From Salticus scenicus (taxonomy: Eukaryota; Arthropoda; Arachnida; Araneae; Salticidae), in contig OZ005660.1 in NCBI GenBank assembly GCA_963930645.1, positions 249,448,731-249,512,730 on the forward strand: a DNA stretch of 64,000 nt, given 5' to 3'. This document shows, in pieces, positions 46,050 through 58,130 of this stretch; position 1 is the first letter of the stretch; every line of letters starts with the position of its first letter. The notes beneath the pieces are model-generated. The model was not told where the DNA came from. It saw only the letters and a list, made by a program, of their open reading frames with translations, and made no database searches. The position numbers and the translations under genes are program-made.

Positions 46050-46285
46050 TATATAAAACGGTCGTATTTTATTTTTTACTATTGATTAATTTTGTTTACA
46101 ATTTATTATTAATTTGCATGGTAATAAAAAAATGACCAAACGCTGGTTGCTATGGCTTAAAAAGTAAACTGCATGCAGGTTGCCATATTGTATTGCAAAC
46201 AATCCAGAACGACATCGTTATCGCTCAAACCGGCGCCAACGAAAAATCGCCAAATCTAGCTGAGGGGAAATACTATAGTTGTACC

Positions 46286-46559
46286 TTATTGATAATAGTA
46301 GTAATAAACTTGAAAAAAAAAAAAAAAAAAAAAAATGTGTGCATGTAGGAGCATTGCTTTCCTCCTGGGAAGGAAGTGCTCTTTCCCCGGGGCCTGTGTA
46401 AATTTTCAATGTGGATATTTTAGAAAGAACTCGTCAATATTTCTAAAATGAATGGTTGAACTGTATTAATTTAAAACGAAGCTACCGATTTCTTTTATTT
46501 TTAATGTTATATATAATGTATATATAGTATAGACATATATATATATATATATATATATA
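46286..46559. other. No gene seen; A run and (TA)n
   Basis: A run at 46314-46335 and (TA)n at 46536-46559, directly beside the next MITE. Confidence 0.6.
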
Positions 46560-46730
46560 CAGTCGAACCTCGTTAACGTGAATTACTTTTAACATGAACT
46601 GTTACCACAATCCCCGTCAAAATGAAGATTACTTTAGTTATATGATGATCAGTTACTGATAGCATGAACTACTGATAAGATGAACAGATTTTTGATCCCC
46701 CTTGAGATTCACGTTAACAAGATTCGACTG
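46560..46730. mobile_element. Pogo-type MITE, TA target, copy 2
   Basis: Ends CAGTCGAACCTCGTTAACGT and, complemented, CAGTCGAATCTTGTTAACGT, with TA on each side. It is a longer relative of 33411-33541. The left end abuts a (TA)n tract. Confidence 0.9.
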
Positions 46731-47219
46731 TATATCTTTTCATGTCTGCACAAAAATGATTTTTTTCAGCATTTATTATTATACTACTTTAAGAAAAAAA
46801 TCGTCTGCATTCATCATGGAAAAAATCTTTAATAAATTATAACTTAATAAATAATTTGTATTGAATAAATTTGTATAGGATTAAATAGAGAAGAAAGTCT
46901 TGTGGTAATATCAGTTATAATATATTAAAACAAGCGGGTTTTACCTCTGCCACTGCTAACTACATTTAAAAGAATTTTGAAAATTCGATATTACTTACTA
47001 ATATAAAAACTTAAAAAATATTAAAATTTAAAAAAAAGTATTCCATTAAAAATCAAAACAGTATTTAAACCATAATAATATCAAAGCAACTGATTATAAA
47101 GAATCATATTTTTCATAAATTAGTTAAATTTAACTTACTTACGAAAACTTATTCCTCTTCCTTTCATAAATTTATTTCTACAATTAAAAGCCGCGCAGTA
47201 CTTCGGAATTTTCAATATA
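46731..47219. other. No gene seen
   Basis: AT-rich, no element recognised. Confidence 0.6.
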
Positions 47220-47860
47220 TATCAACCATGTCTTATTACTATATCTATGATATCAACATTCTATTCCATTGTTGTTTTCGAGTTTTATACTCTCTCATCA
47301 TGGCTGATGCCAAAAACTTTTTCGGCATCAAAAATCTTTGCACGTTAACATGGGGATGATAGATCTATGTATATTACTATATCTATGGAACGATCTATGA
47401 ACGCACAGCCAGAAATGTAGAAACGCGCTGATTGGTGTATTTTCAAGATCTGGTCGCCCTCCATCTGTCAGATGAAAATTACTACCTTTCCGTAACATTC
47501 GTAATACATCCTACTCTTTTAATCCGTGCTCTCTCTATTCTAGACACGGATTAGGATACAGGATGACAAACTAGATAGGGCGGCCAGCGTGGGGAACGGA
47601 GCTTTATTTTCCGCATTAATTCAGCCGAACAGAGTAAGAGATCCGATCGCCGCCTGGTGTAGTAGCTTTGAAACTCTTCGGAAGAAAGGGAAAGCCCGCC
47701 CCTTCGGCTTCAGTCATCCAACGAAGGAACAGCCAGAAATGTAAAAACCCGCTGATTGGTGTATTTTTGAGATTGGTCGCCCTCTATATGTAAGATGAAA
47801 ATTACTACCTTTCCGTAAAGCTAGTAATGTATCCTGTAGAATCTCTTAATCCGTGATTCT
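47220..47860. repeat. Dispersed repeat C, copy 2, with flanking direct repeats
   Basis: The core 47567-47715 matches 42140-42295. It is bordered by a direct repeat, ACAGCCAGAAATGTAGAAAC…CTGATTGGTGTATTTT…GATGAAAATTACTACCTTTC, at about 47404-47495 and again at 47728-47820. ATTACTATATCTATG occurs twice near 47235 and 47375. It may be a composite or tandemly duplicated element. No coding sequence is recognised. Confidence 0.7.
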
Positions 47861-48019
47861 AGAAAAACATCAAAAAATTGGTTGCCAAAAATGATCTTTT
47901 AGTAATTTTGAAGAGACCATGGAGTCCAGATAGTCTCGCTCAATCTCTTTGATTTTATGACAGAAAAAGGAAGCATTTCCGAACAGAAACAAGAATTTAA
48001 CACCTTGGAATTACTAAAC

Positions 48020-48165
48020 TGTAATTAACATAAATCTATTTGTTTGTTTACTTCACGGAGTAATATTTAATAGGAGAAGAAGGTAATGCTGAAATTTTGT
48101 GATGTTGTTTTCTAATGTTTACAGAGGGCGCCAGCGTGCAATCCTTCCTTCTCTCCAGCTTCCGC
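48020..48165 (+). repeat. Dispersed repeat D, copy 1
   Basis: GTTTACTTCACGGAGTAATA, TTTAATAGGAGAAGAAGG and GAGGGCGCCAGCGTGCAATC recur in inverse orientation at 60175-60330. Confidence 0.75.
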
Positions 48166-50807
48166 AATGTTATTCAATGGGGAAATGTCTCGTTTTAATT
48201 ATTTTTTTAAAAATAATATCAAGCTGAAAAAATTTCGATTGAAAGCAAATTTCATTAAATAGAGTATTCTACGCAACATGTTTTTTTTAAGAGCGATTTT
48301 ATGCTAATTTTACTTTGAAAGAGAGCTTTTAAAAAATGACGATCTTTATGAACCGAAGCTAGCGAAAACAGACAATTGGGAGAAAAGAGAATGGAGATCG
48401 TTTGTATGTGTCGTTTGAAAATGTAGATTATTATAGATGATTATAATTTTTCATTACTAGTATATTTGACGTATAAAAAAAATGTAGTAAATAAGTTTCT
48501 AGCGATTTGATTTTTGCATTAATTTCCTTTTACCAACATCAAGCTTGGGATAATTCTTTGTTGAGCAAGTTTTTTTTTTCATAACCTATTTTCTGTTAAA
48601 ATTACATACGATTTTCATAAATTTGCTAGTGTTGGCATTGTATTATTTTGTAAAAGAAAAACAATATTTTGGTTTACCGTTAGAATTTAACACTAGTGTG
48701 AGAATTCAAAATGCAGTTTAGATCAGGTGTTAAAAATCATGTCAAGAAATTTAACTAGACATATCTGAAAGCCCATTTATTTTTTGAAAGCTCTTCAAAA
48801 TTGGGATCTTTAAGGTTATCAATATTTTAATAGCTACACACATTATACAGATTTCAATAATACTTGTAGAATTTAATTTATTTGTATAAAAATTAAACTT
48901 TCCTGACAATTGTCCTTTAAGTTTTAAGTTATTAACAGATTCTTAAAAGCTCACTCTCATTATTGCAGTTTCTTATAACTTTAAAAAAGCAAATTTACTT
49001 CTGATTTTTATTTTCTTAAAGTTGAATATTAATAAAAAATTGTTATTGTATAATTTTTAATTATTTATATATATACTTTTTTACTAAATATTGTATGAAG
49101 TAACTAGCATAGTTTATCTGGAATAATTTAGTAATATGAAATGAAGTTTCAGCTTATTTATAAGATAATGTAACTATGCATTTAAAAACCACAATGCAGG
49201 AGAAGTATCTGAAGATGCTTAAAGCAGTTTATATTTTCTGCCAATTGTGAACTACTAAAAGAAATAACATGTTTCCCCCCCCCCCAAAAAAAAAATATAT
49301 ATATTATTTATATCTAAATAAATCATTCCTTTATTACCCATTTCAAACTTTTTTCCTAAAATGTAAATAACTTAAGCTTATGCATTTTTTATATTTGAGT
49401 ACATAGTTTCAACCTAATGTAATAAAGTAAATAAATGCTTCTCAGATATTTATCACATAATTTGTAGTGCTTTTCTTTATTTATGTTGTATCAATTGCCT
49501 TTAACTTAAACGATGAATTTTCTGCCATGACAAATTCAGAATTAAATAAAGCAGTAAGTATTGTGTTGTTATGAAATTAGCATGGTAATTTCACAAATAT
49601 AAAATTGAGCAGAAGCTAAAGAGCAATTTTTTTTTTTTTTTTTTTGTAGTTTTATTTCCTATTTCTTTGAATCACTTATTATATAAGATTGTGTCATTGC
49701 ATCAGATAATTAGAATAAACATGGCGAATCATACAGCAGAAACATTCAAGATTATTTGTTCGTATGAAATAAATTAAAATATCAAATTATATTTATTCAT
49801 AGTTACAATTTTTGATTAGCACTCATCCTTGTAGTAGAATTTAGGTGACACAGCGACATTGTTGCAGTAAAGAAATTATCACTTGCACATAAAAATTAAA
49901 GATACTTCTAAATTTCAGTAAAATATAGAAACTCGTGTCTTCTATTTAAAGATTCTTCAACAGTCTATTAATAATGCTGATATCTTTATATTTATGGGTA
50001 CATATTATGTGTAAATTAGAAAATATGTCAATATTGTCTTGCAGAAAAGGTTGCACGAACGAGGCTTATCACAGAAAGCATAAAAATTTTCTGTCACAGG
50101 GACAGTCGTTGAAGCACATTGTCATGAAATAACTCATTAGCATATTTCAATTTGTTAGTAAAATTAGTTTATGTTGAATAAATCATAAGCTTGTCCAGCA
50201 TCAACCATCTTGTGATTTAAAGCAAGGGCTATTCTGTTTAAAAATTTTAAAGCTGTTTGTTCAGAGAATAAAAAAGGAATTATTATTTTCAATACATTAT
50301 TGAAAATAGCTCGCTTCTATTGTGTAATAAAACATTTTAATTTACAGCAGTAAGCTCATATTCAAAAGCAAGATGAACATTATTTATGTATGTATGTATG
50401 CACATACATATATATATTATGCATTGGAAAAATGCATACTATTTATTTTTAGGCTTGTGGATTTCCAAGAATATTTACAGTTTTTTCTAAATATGTGGGT
50501 TTTGTAAAATAAAACTAATACATTGAAGTAAACAAAAATATTCAAAGAAAAATATAAAAAATTAATCAATTCAAAAAGTAATTAATAAACAAAACATAAA
50601 AATTATGATTTAATGGTTTAAAGCATGCATTAAGGTAGAAAACTATGGTAATTTTTAATGACTGTTATATATGTAGGATGGTTGAGTAATCGACATAAAT
50701 ATGGTGTGTCTGTGCATTCTGTAGCTCTCGAAGACTCGCCACATATCATTGACAGTAGCTCAATCCCATTTAATTATATCAGAGAAAATAGTTTTAAGAA
50801 TTGCTCA
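48166..50807. other. No gene seen
   Basis: AT-rich throughout, with a C run near 49276, a T run near 49628 and (TGTA)n near 50387. No reading frame, tRNA-like sequence or inverted repeat that I can support. Confidence 0.55.
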
Positions 50808-51199
50808 CAAGGAAACATTCAAAAGGTGTCATCTTCAAAAAATATTGAAAAAAATATATGTGATACTACTCTTCATAAAACACCAGAAAGTGAAAATTTT
50901 ATTGGCTGAAATGAGCACAATAGAGCGAGCACAAAAAATTATCAAAATTAAACATATTTGGCGATTTCACACTGTTAGGCGATTGATTTTGACATTTTGA
51001 GTACTTGGCACAGAAGCAAAACACAGTTCTGTTCATACACGGCAACCTCGGTGCTAGCAAACTTGCAGCTTAAGAGTGCTAAATCGCCAAAAATGCATAA
51101 TTTTGATAATTTTTTGTGGTCACTGTAATTCATTTCAGCCGATAATTTTTCACTTTCTGGTGTTTTATAAAGAGTAGCATCACATATATTTTTTACACA
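50808..51199. mobile_element. Fold-back MITE, family A, copy 2
   Basis: Same layout as 395-815: ACAAGGAAACATTCAAAAGG at the left, AAACATATTTGGCGATTT and TAATTTTGATAATTTTTTGT in the arms. The right end stops at ACATATATTTTTTACACAG, so the last 40 or so bases of that arm are missing. The overlapping 83-codon frames are artefacts. Confidence 0.8.
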
Positions 51200-51325
51200 G
51201 TTACAACTTACACATAGTTATTCACATAGTTACAACTTTGACATGAGTCCCCCCAAGGCACAACTTTGACATGAGTCCCCCCCCCAAGGCACAACTTTGA
51301 CATGAGTCCCCTCAAGGCACAATTT
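51200..51325. repeat. 32-bp minisatellite, 3 copies
   Basis: ACAACTTTGACATGAGTCCC followed by a variable C run and AAGGC, three times. It abuts the truncated end of the family A element. Confidence 0.85.
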
Positions 51326-52378
51326 TATTTTATTTATTTATTTATTATTTTTTTTTTTTTTTACGTATGCATGCATTTTTTAAAAATATTTTTAGCCAAC
51401 TGTTTCGGGTCCAGTGACAATGTTTTTTAACATTATGTATATTTCTAAAAATGTATAAGGAAGTCATGTGGTGCCCACATCAGATTTTTTTTTTATTATT
51501 ATTATTCTGTTTTTCTAATAATAATAAAAAAAAATCTAGAGGTTGAGAAGTATTCATGTGACACTAGTGCTATGCTATCGGTGAATGACACCCTAAGAGT
51601 GGTCTGTAGACATGCCATCAGAATTTTGATCCTCTACAGAGGGGATGGCTGCCCCGTTTTAAGCTAAAAATTCCAGAATTGAATTTGGTTTTTGCTTTTC
51701 CCAAAATTTGCTTAATTTTTTATAATTCATTTTGAAGCTATGAAGTGCAAAAAAAAAATTAAACAAAATTCCTTTTTTTGCACTTTATAACTTCAAAAAG
51801 AAACATAAAAAATTAAAAACAAAAAACTGTTTTAGAAAAACAAGAAAAAATATAACAGTTATAAATTTTTGAATTTAAATTTAAAAAAAAATAAAAAATT
51901 GAATAATGAGTAATTTTCATAACAAATTTCTTCATAGAATAACATGAGTTTTAGCTGCCATTGGCAGAGAAATTGTACAAGGTGATTGGCAAAGGATAGA
52001 GACCATGTAATAGTGCATTTCATCAAAATTCTTTTGATTTTTAATTTATTTGTTTTATTTTTAAGCATAACTTGCAAACACAAAATCCAAGTTCTACTAG
52101 TATTGGATAATGGATCTAATTCTCTATCCCCTCCCCCCCTCCATAAAAAAAGGAAGGAAATTTTAAGATTTTGTTTCTACTTTTTTATTGTTAATTTTTA
52201 AAAACCTTTAAATGTGAAACTCAGTATGAGTTTTTCAAGTATTACTCAATTTTAGGTATTTTAAATAAATGAAGTGCTACTTTCTTTCAGGTAGATTTCC
52301 AAATTTCTAGTTATAAATTATGGTGACATTCATTTAATATATTAGACCAAATTTTATTTAAACTTAAGCTTTTTTATT
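51326..52378. other. No gene; small palindromes
   Basis: A TAATAATAAT hairpin at about 51483-51537 and a longer palindrome at 51705-51830 (GAAGCTATGAAGTGCAAAAA and its diverged complement). Overlapping AT-rich frames near 51859-52201 are not genes. Confidence 0.5.
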
Positions 52379-52614
52379 TAAGGTAAAGACATCAATGGTC
52401 ACCACCCTCACAAAAGACATGTTAAAATAACCGTTAATTAACATCTAGAATTTGAATCAGCTCAAGCTAGATTCTCCAGTTCTAGGGAATCTAGCGCGAG
52501 CAGATTCAAATTCATAGATGCTATTAAAAGTTTATTTCAACATGTCATGTAAGGGTGGTAAACTCTGAGACAAATTTTAAGGATGGTGAACACTGGTATC
52601 TTTACCTTATTTAG
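52379..52614. mobile_element. MITE with AAGGTAAAGA ends
   Basis: Left AAGGTAAAGACATCAATGGT, right complement AAGGTAAAGATACCAGTGTT, then CACCACCCT and related blocks in both arms. ATTTA lies outside both ends, a possible 5-bp duplication. Confidence 0.75.
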
Positions 52615-54665
52615 GCAATTGTATTTCCTGTTGCTTGCATAAAAAGCACAATTGGTTTTTTAATTTTTTCTCCCATTTTAGAAATTAGTTTTAAAAAGAG
52701 ATTTAAAAAAAAAAATGTAATTTTATAAGATTTTTCTCTAAAATTTTCAACATGCATATTTTGTGATTATGGATTTTATTTTTTTAAGTTTTCTTTTTAA
52801 TTGAAAATTTGACCAAGATCATAACTAAATTTCAACTGGCTGAGACATTTTCAGAAGCAGAGACCATGAAATGACCTAAATCAGAATTGCTGCCATAGTT
52901 TGAAAAGCATTGCTGTATCATCATTTATCAAATGAATATCTTGAAAAATAGAAACTCAGCAGTACCGCAGTGACTAATATTTCAATATTATATTTTATTA
53001 TGTCGCCAAATGCTTTATAACTGCATTCACACAAAGATGTTGTAAGGACATTCAAAACTCTAATTAGCAACTATAGATAACTTGTATTACATTAACCTTC
53101 TCCTTCTGGAGCAAGTTGCTCAAAACATATATCTAGTAATATTTTAAATATCTAATTAAAAACTTTTGTTTTTCATACTATATCTAACATTACTGAAACT
53201 TAACTGTACTGTGATTAGTGTAAAAAATTTACTAAAATAATTGCTTTGGAAATTTTCCTGAAAAACACAGAAAATTTTTTAGCCTCAGATCAGTACTCGT
53301 TTTAGTTTATTCCTTTATTATATACATCTTAATGTGGCACAAGAATGTAGAAAGAGAAAAATTAAATTGTACTTAAACATAGTAATATTCCTCCCCCCCC
53401 CCCCCCAAAAAAAAAAAAAAAAAAAAGAAGCAGAGATTTCTTACATGTACTACTACAGTGAAATGCTGCTGTAGTGCACTTTCTTCATTTTGTTAGATTT
53501 ATCCAATTTTTCTGGCTTAAATATAATATTTATTTTATGAACTGAAATTAACAAAATTTGAGTTGTGCAGATTTTGTAGTTCTCAATTGCAGGGTTGTTA
53601 TTTTGTCCACTTTTTTGTCAAAAGTCTGGGACACCGGACAAAACTGGAAAAAACCACACAGAACTGGACAAAATAAAATCCATTGAACTGTACATGTTTA
53701 GTGCATAAAAGTATTCTGTTAAAACAATAAATTGCAGTTTTAACTTTAAATTACCACTTTTAGCAATAGAAATAGTTTTTTAAAAATTAATAATTTAATT
53801 AATAAAAAGTGTAATTAAAAAAAAATGAAGAAAATGCTAATTACATTGGTTATGTACAGTTTGTAGATGTAACAAAGTAAATATGTTGTGGTGGACTATT
53901 ATAATATTATCATACTGGATATTAAAAGGGAAAAAAAAAAGTTATTTAATGCTATATTTAAATCTTTAAAAACAAGCCAGAAAAAGAATTTATGCATAAT
54001 GTTGAGTTATCTTCAGTACATAATGTTGACAATAAAAAAAAAAGAACTTAATCCCCCCCCCCCCCCCATGAAAGAGATTATTTTCAATATTAAAGTTTTT
54101 CACAAACAACATGATTGATCAATACATAGACGATTATAATCTTAAAAATAATTTGTTTCTTTGTTATTTTTGTACTTAACATGGAAATGTCTGATTTAAT
54201 ACTTCTATACTTGGTTAAAAAAAAAAAAAAAAAATCTCATAAATGTAGATAGAATGTTTTTATCAATTTATGTCTTCATGTCCTTTCAAAGCTAAGCTTT
54301 CATTTCTATATAACATTTCATTTGCATTATGCCATTTTTTTTATCCAAGAATTTAAAAGATCAAATTTACATACTTAATCATTTGATAATTTTATATTCT
54401 TATTTTAATTTTGTAAAAAAAATATTACTTGGTAATAGAAATTCCAAATGAAAAATATACAAAATTAAATTTTACTTCCACATAGAAAACTTATTTATTT
54501 TTTCACAAGAAAAGTAATGTCTTTAACAATATATGCAGAAGCTTTAAGAGAAATAATAGAAATGTTGAGTGACTCCAATCGAATTTCTGAACATTAAGTA
54601 ATTCACTGTTGTTTAAATAAAATGAAGTAAGAGAAGTCATTAAATAAACAAACGAGAAAATTATA
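52615..54665. other. No gene seen; C/A runs
   Basis: C then A run at 53392-53425 and C run at 54052-54067. GCAGGGTTGTTATTTTGTCC at 53589 looks like a hAT terminus (see findings). Confidence 0.5.
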
Positions 54666-54667
54666 AT

Positions 54668-55215
54668 AAGTGTTTGATTATCTGTTCCCAAATAGTATAT
54701 TGTTTAATGAAATGGTATGTACACAAATTCTTTTGTGCATCTCTGTAAAAGAACTAATAGTGTTAGATTCACCAAAATGTATACAGTTTGTGTGACATAT
54801 AACTTGTATATGAAATTAAAGTTCAATCAAATGAGGCATTCTGGCACCATCATGTTTTTAATAATTTTCAGACTATATAATATTACAGAATTTTTCATTA
54901 TTCCCCTTAAAAAAAAAGCTATAAATACTAGATTCACCAAAATAAATCAATACAATTCATTCGACAGTGACCTCTAACATGTATATGAAGTTTCAGCTGA
55001 TTTGATTAAGGAATTTAGATGCTATCACACTTTAGATTATCTGAGCCCATAGGCTATAATGATAAAGAATTTATCTTTGTGTTCTGGTAAAGGAAAAAAA
55101 AAAAATGTTCTGGATTCTCCAAGATGTATACAGTTTGTGCTGCGATAACCTATAACATATGTACTAATTTTTAGTTCATTTGATCAAAGCATTTAGACAA
55201 TATTGTGTTCACTCT
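54668..55215. repeat. Degenerate tandem repeat, 2-3 copies
   Basis: TTAGATTCACCAAAATGTATACAG-type blocks near 54764, 54928 and 55112, each followed by a CATATAACTTGTATATGAA-like segment. Diverged, with a period of roughly 165-185. Confidence 0.6.
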
Positions 55216-57945
55216 ACTCAGACATACATACATCATTGTAAAAATAGCAAAAATGAACTTATGGGACCTGAAAACATATAGATACACTAACATAACAAAG
55301 TCAAATTTTTGTCATGATTACAATACTTTCCTTACCTATGTGTTTTCAGAAAGTAAAAAATGCCATGAAAGATATGTGAACCATTCATTTCATCGTTCAC
55401 AGTAACTCAGAACCCGGTGACAACACGGTTCTGACTTCAAAGTCAGATTTTCGAATAGTTTTCTTTTAATTAATTTAAATATGAAAATAATAAGCTCTTA
55501 ATAGCAATAAAATAGCCATTAAAAAATTAGCTATGATTTAATTGTTGCCAAAAAAAAAAAAAAAAAAATTACGAGTTCATTTTCTTTCGACATAAAAATA
55601 AATACTTTTAATTCAACGTGAATGTGGAAAAATGATAAAAAGTTAAATTATGCATTTCACAAAAATTGATGCCATTATCAGTTTTAAAATTTTATACACA
55701 TTGATAAGTGCTAATGTACGTGGCTAATATACATTGTTCTAAAAGGAGTAATATTTTATTTTTAAAACCAACTTTTTTTTCACTATTATTTCACTGAACT
55801 GATTTCACGTGCTTAAATATTATTTTTTAGCCTCACGTATTTTATTAATGACTCATCAGAAAATTTAAAAACATGGTATATAAAAAGTTTTTTTTTTATC
55901 TTATAATTATTTTTTATCAAACTTTTAGCATAACCCTTACTTTGAAACACAAATGGAGAAGGGGGGAGAGTAACATTCTATTTATTATCCTGCAATTCAT
56001 ACAGACTGACGCTGAAAATAAACCACTATTACATGAATGTTTAACAAAATTAATCAGCGATAAATATTATTTCCAGACTTTCAAATATATTTTGTTTCGT
56101 ATTTTCTAAATATGTTTGTTTACATTTTATAGGTACCTATTATTTGAATATGCTTAAATTATTTACCATCATATATGAATGTGATAGATTAGTTTTATTA
56201 AATATTAAAGAAATGTTTATTCTAAAATTTATTAAAAATCGTCTTTCCGTTTTGATGTCTAATAATAACTGACTTTGCATCTGTAAAAGAAAACTGTAAA
56301 CAAAGGCAATGATCTCTAATTTGCAAATTCCTATTATCTGCACAACCTCTGGACAAAACTTTTGAGAGTTAGAGGGAGTTGACTGTAAAACAAACGAAAA
56401 GTTTTTTCGTAGTTCAATATTGCACTTTTATTTTTCAACTTAAAATAGATAAATAATACAAACTATGGATTTTTTTTTTTTTTTTTTTTTTATCCTAGAG
56501 AGCTTGCAGGACAGTTTAAAAGTAGGTATCTTACTTATTGATACAGTTCATTGGGTACCAGCTTCGAGTTTATACAAAAAGTTGTATCCTTTAAAAAAAA
56601 AAAAAAGTGCAAATATTATGGCTAAAAATTCCATAATTATTATCACTTGTACTGTTTGAATGTATAATAATATTAACATTGAAAAGAAAAAACCCATCAC
56701 CTGTATATACTTAGTATTTGTTATCAAATAACTTATTTTTCTAAAGATATTTTTAATATTAATTGAATTATAGTTTAGATTTGGCATTATATTTATACTT
56801 TGAGTTTATATAGTTCATAAATTTTAATATTGAACATCTGGTTTTGTCTTTTGGTTGGTTTCTTCCGGTTTTTTCCAGTTTCTTCCACTGTCCTGGAAGA
56901 AACCCAACCCTGCTTTAAAGTAATATAAACATCATCAAATCTCTCTTACACATATCAAAATAGAGTATCTTTAAATTCTTCAGGAATTTGGGCAGATTTT
57001 AAATTTCATTGTTAAATTTACTTTATAAACATAGCCTGTATATACCTGGACCAAATTATTTACTTTATCACTAATTTTTGTAATTATTGTAATACTAGCA
57101 ACTTTTTCATTTAAAACCTCTGAATTAAGTTGATAAAGAAAAATTAATACATCAGATTTTGTCTTCTGAGCTAACAGTTTTTCACAACGTAAATAAAGTG
57201 CATCTTAACTGCGAAAATTTATTGTTTATGTCTGAAAACTTTTGCATTATTATAGAATTGTGTTAAGATCTACATTTTATGAAATAATAAGCATTTTTCC
57301 TAAATAAGCTTTAATTTTGCATGCACAAAAAATTAACAAAATCTATTTTCATAATTTAATAGCCAAATGTATTGAGCAACTTATTTGAAAATGATGAACA
57401 AATATCGTGTAAGTTTTAAGCAATAATACGAAAATCATATACAGTTCCTCTGGGGAAAAAAAAAAAAAAAAAAAAAAAGATGTATTGTAAGGTAGTTATG
57501 TGAATAAATATTGATAAAACACTCACCATTTTCTTTTTTTTAAGGAATTGAAATTCAGGTAATTCTTTTGAATACTAACTGTTTGAATTTACACAATATT
57601 TATTTGGGGTTTTCATATTAGTTCCTAGTTCAATACATTGGGCTATTCAATTATACAAAAGAAATTTTGTTGAAGCTTGCACATGCATAATTCAATATTT
57701 TGTAAAAATGCTCATATTTCACTGATTAGATATTTAATAATTTTGCTTTAGGTGTACCTTTTAACAGGATAATCCTAAACAATTTTATTTTCTTACTGGT
57801 CTCGTTTTTGCTTTCGTGGCAAAACTTTCAATGCAAAAGGAGATGTAGTGCTTTCTTTACACTCTTAATATTTCGATATTATTCAGCCAGTATTTTTTAA
57901 ATATTTCACTAAATGTCTGGTAATTTATGTTAAAGTAGTATACAA
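55216..57945. other. No gene seen
   Basis: AT-rich with A and T runs (55551-55568, 56468-56491, 57456-57478). CCCAACCCTGC near 56903 resembles a hAT terminus. No reading frame is supported. Confidence 0.5.
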
Positions 57946-58130
57946 TGAGTATAAAAATAAGACAAACAACAATGTCTAAAACACCAAATAAAAATATTAG
58001 TAGAACAGCCAGTTATTTCAGTAGCATTTATCATGAAGACTGTACGCTAACCGCTACTGAAACAGCGGTCTGCTCTACTATTATTTTTATTTGGCGTTGT
58101 TGTTTGTCTTATTTTTATAATCCCACGCCA
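57946..58130. mobile_element. Palindromic MITE, about 180 bp
   Basis: GAGTATAAAAATAAGACAAA on the left mirrors the right arm. The arms also share AACACCAAATAAAAATA and TAGTAGAACAG-CC. The 67-codon frame across it is the palindrome read through. Confidence 0.85.

Larger units (their letters stand above)
44885..46285. mobile_element. DNA transposon with 8-bp TTATTGAT duplications
   Basis: Ends GGAACAACTATAGTATTTCC and, complemented from the right, GGTACAACTATAGTATTTCC, then CCTCAGCTAGATTTGGCGAT on both. Identical 8-bp duplications TTATTGAT lie at 44877-44884 and 46286-46293. The GG start with 8-bp duplications could indicate Merlin or an atypical hAT; I cannot decide. It carries no transposase and contains another element (45289-46049). 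The 187-bp element at 10747 is a deleted relative. Confidence 0.9.

Noticed and set aside
56465..56787. Overlapping 64- and 79-codon frames
   Set aside because: Both rely on T and A runs and have no independent coding signal.
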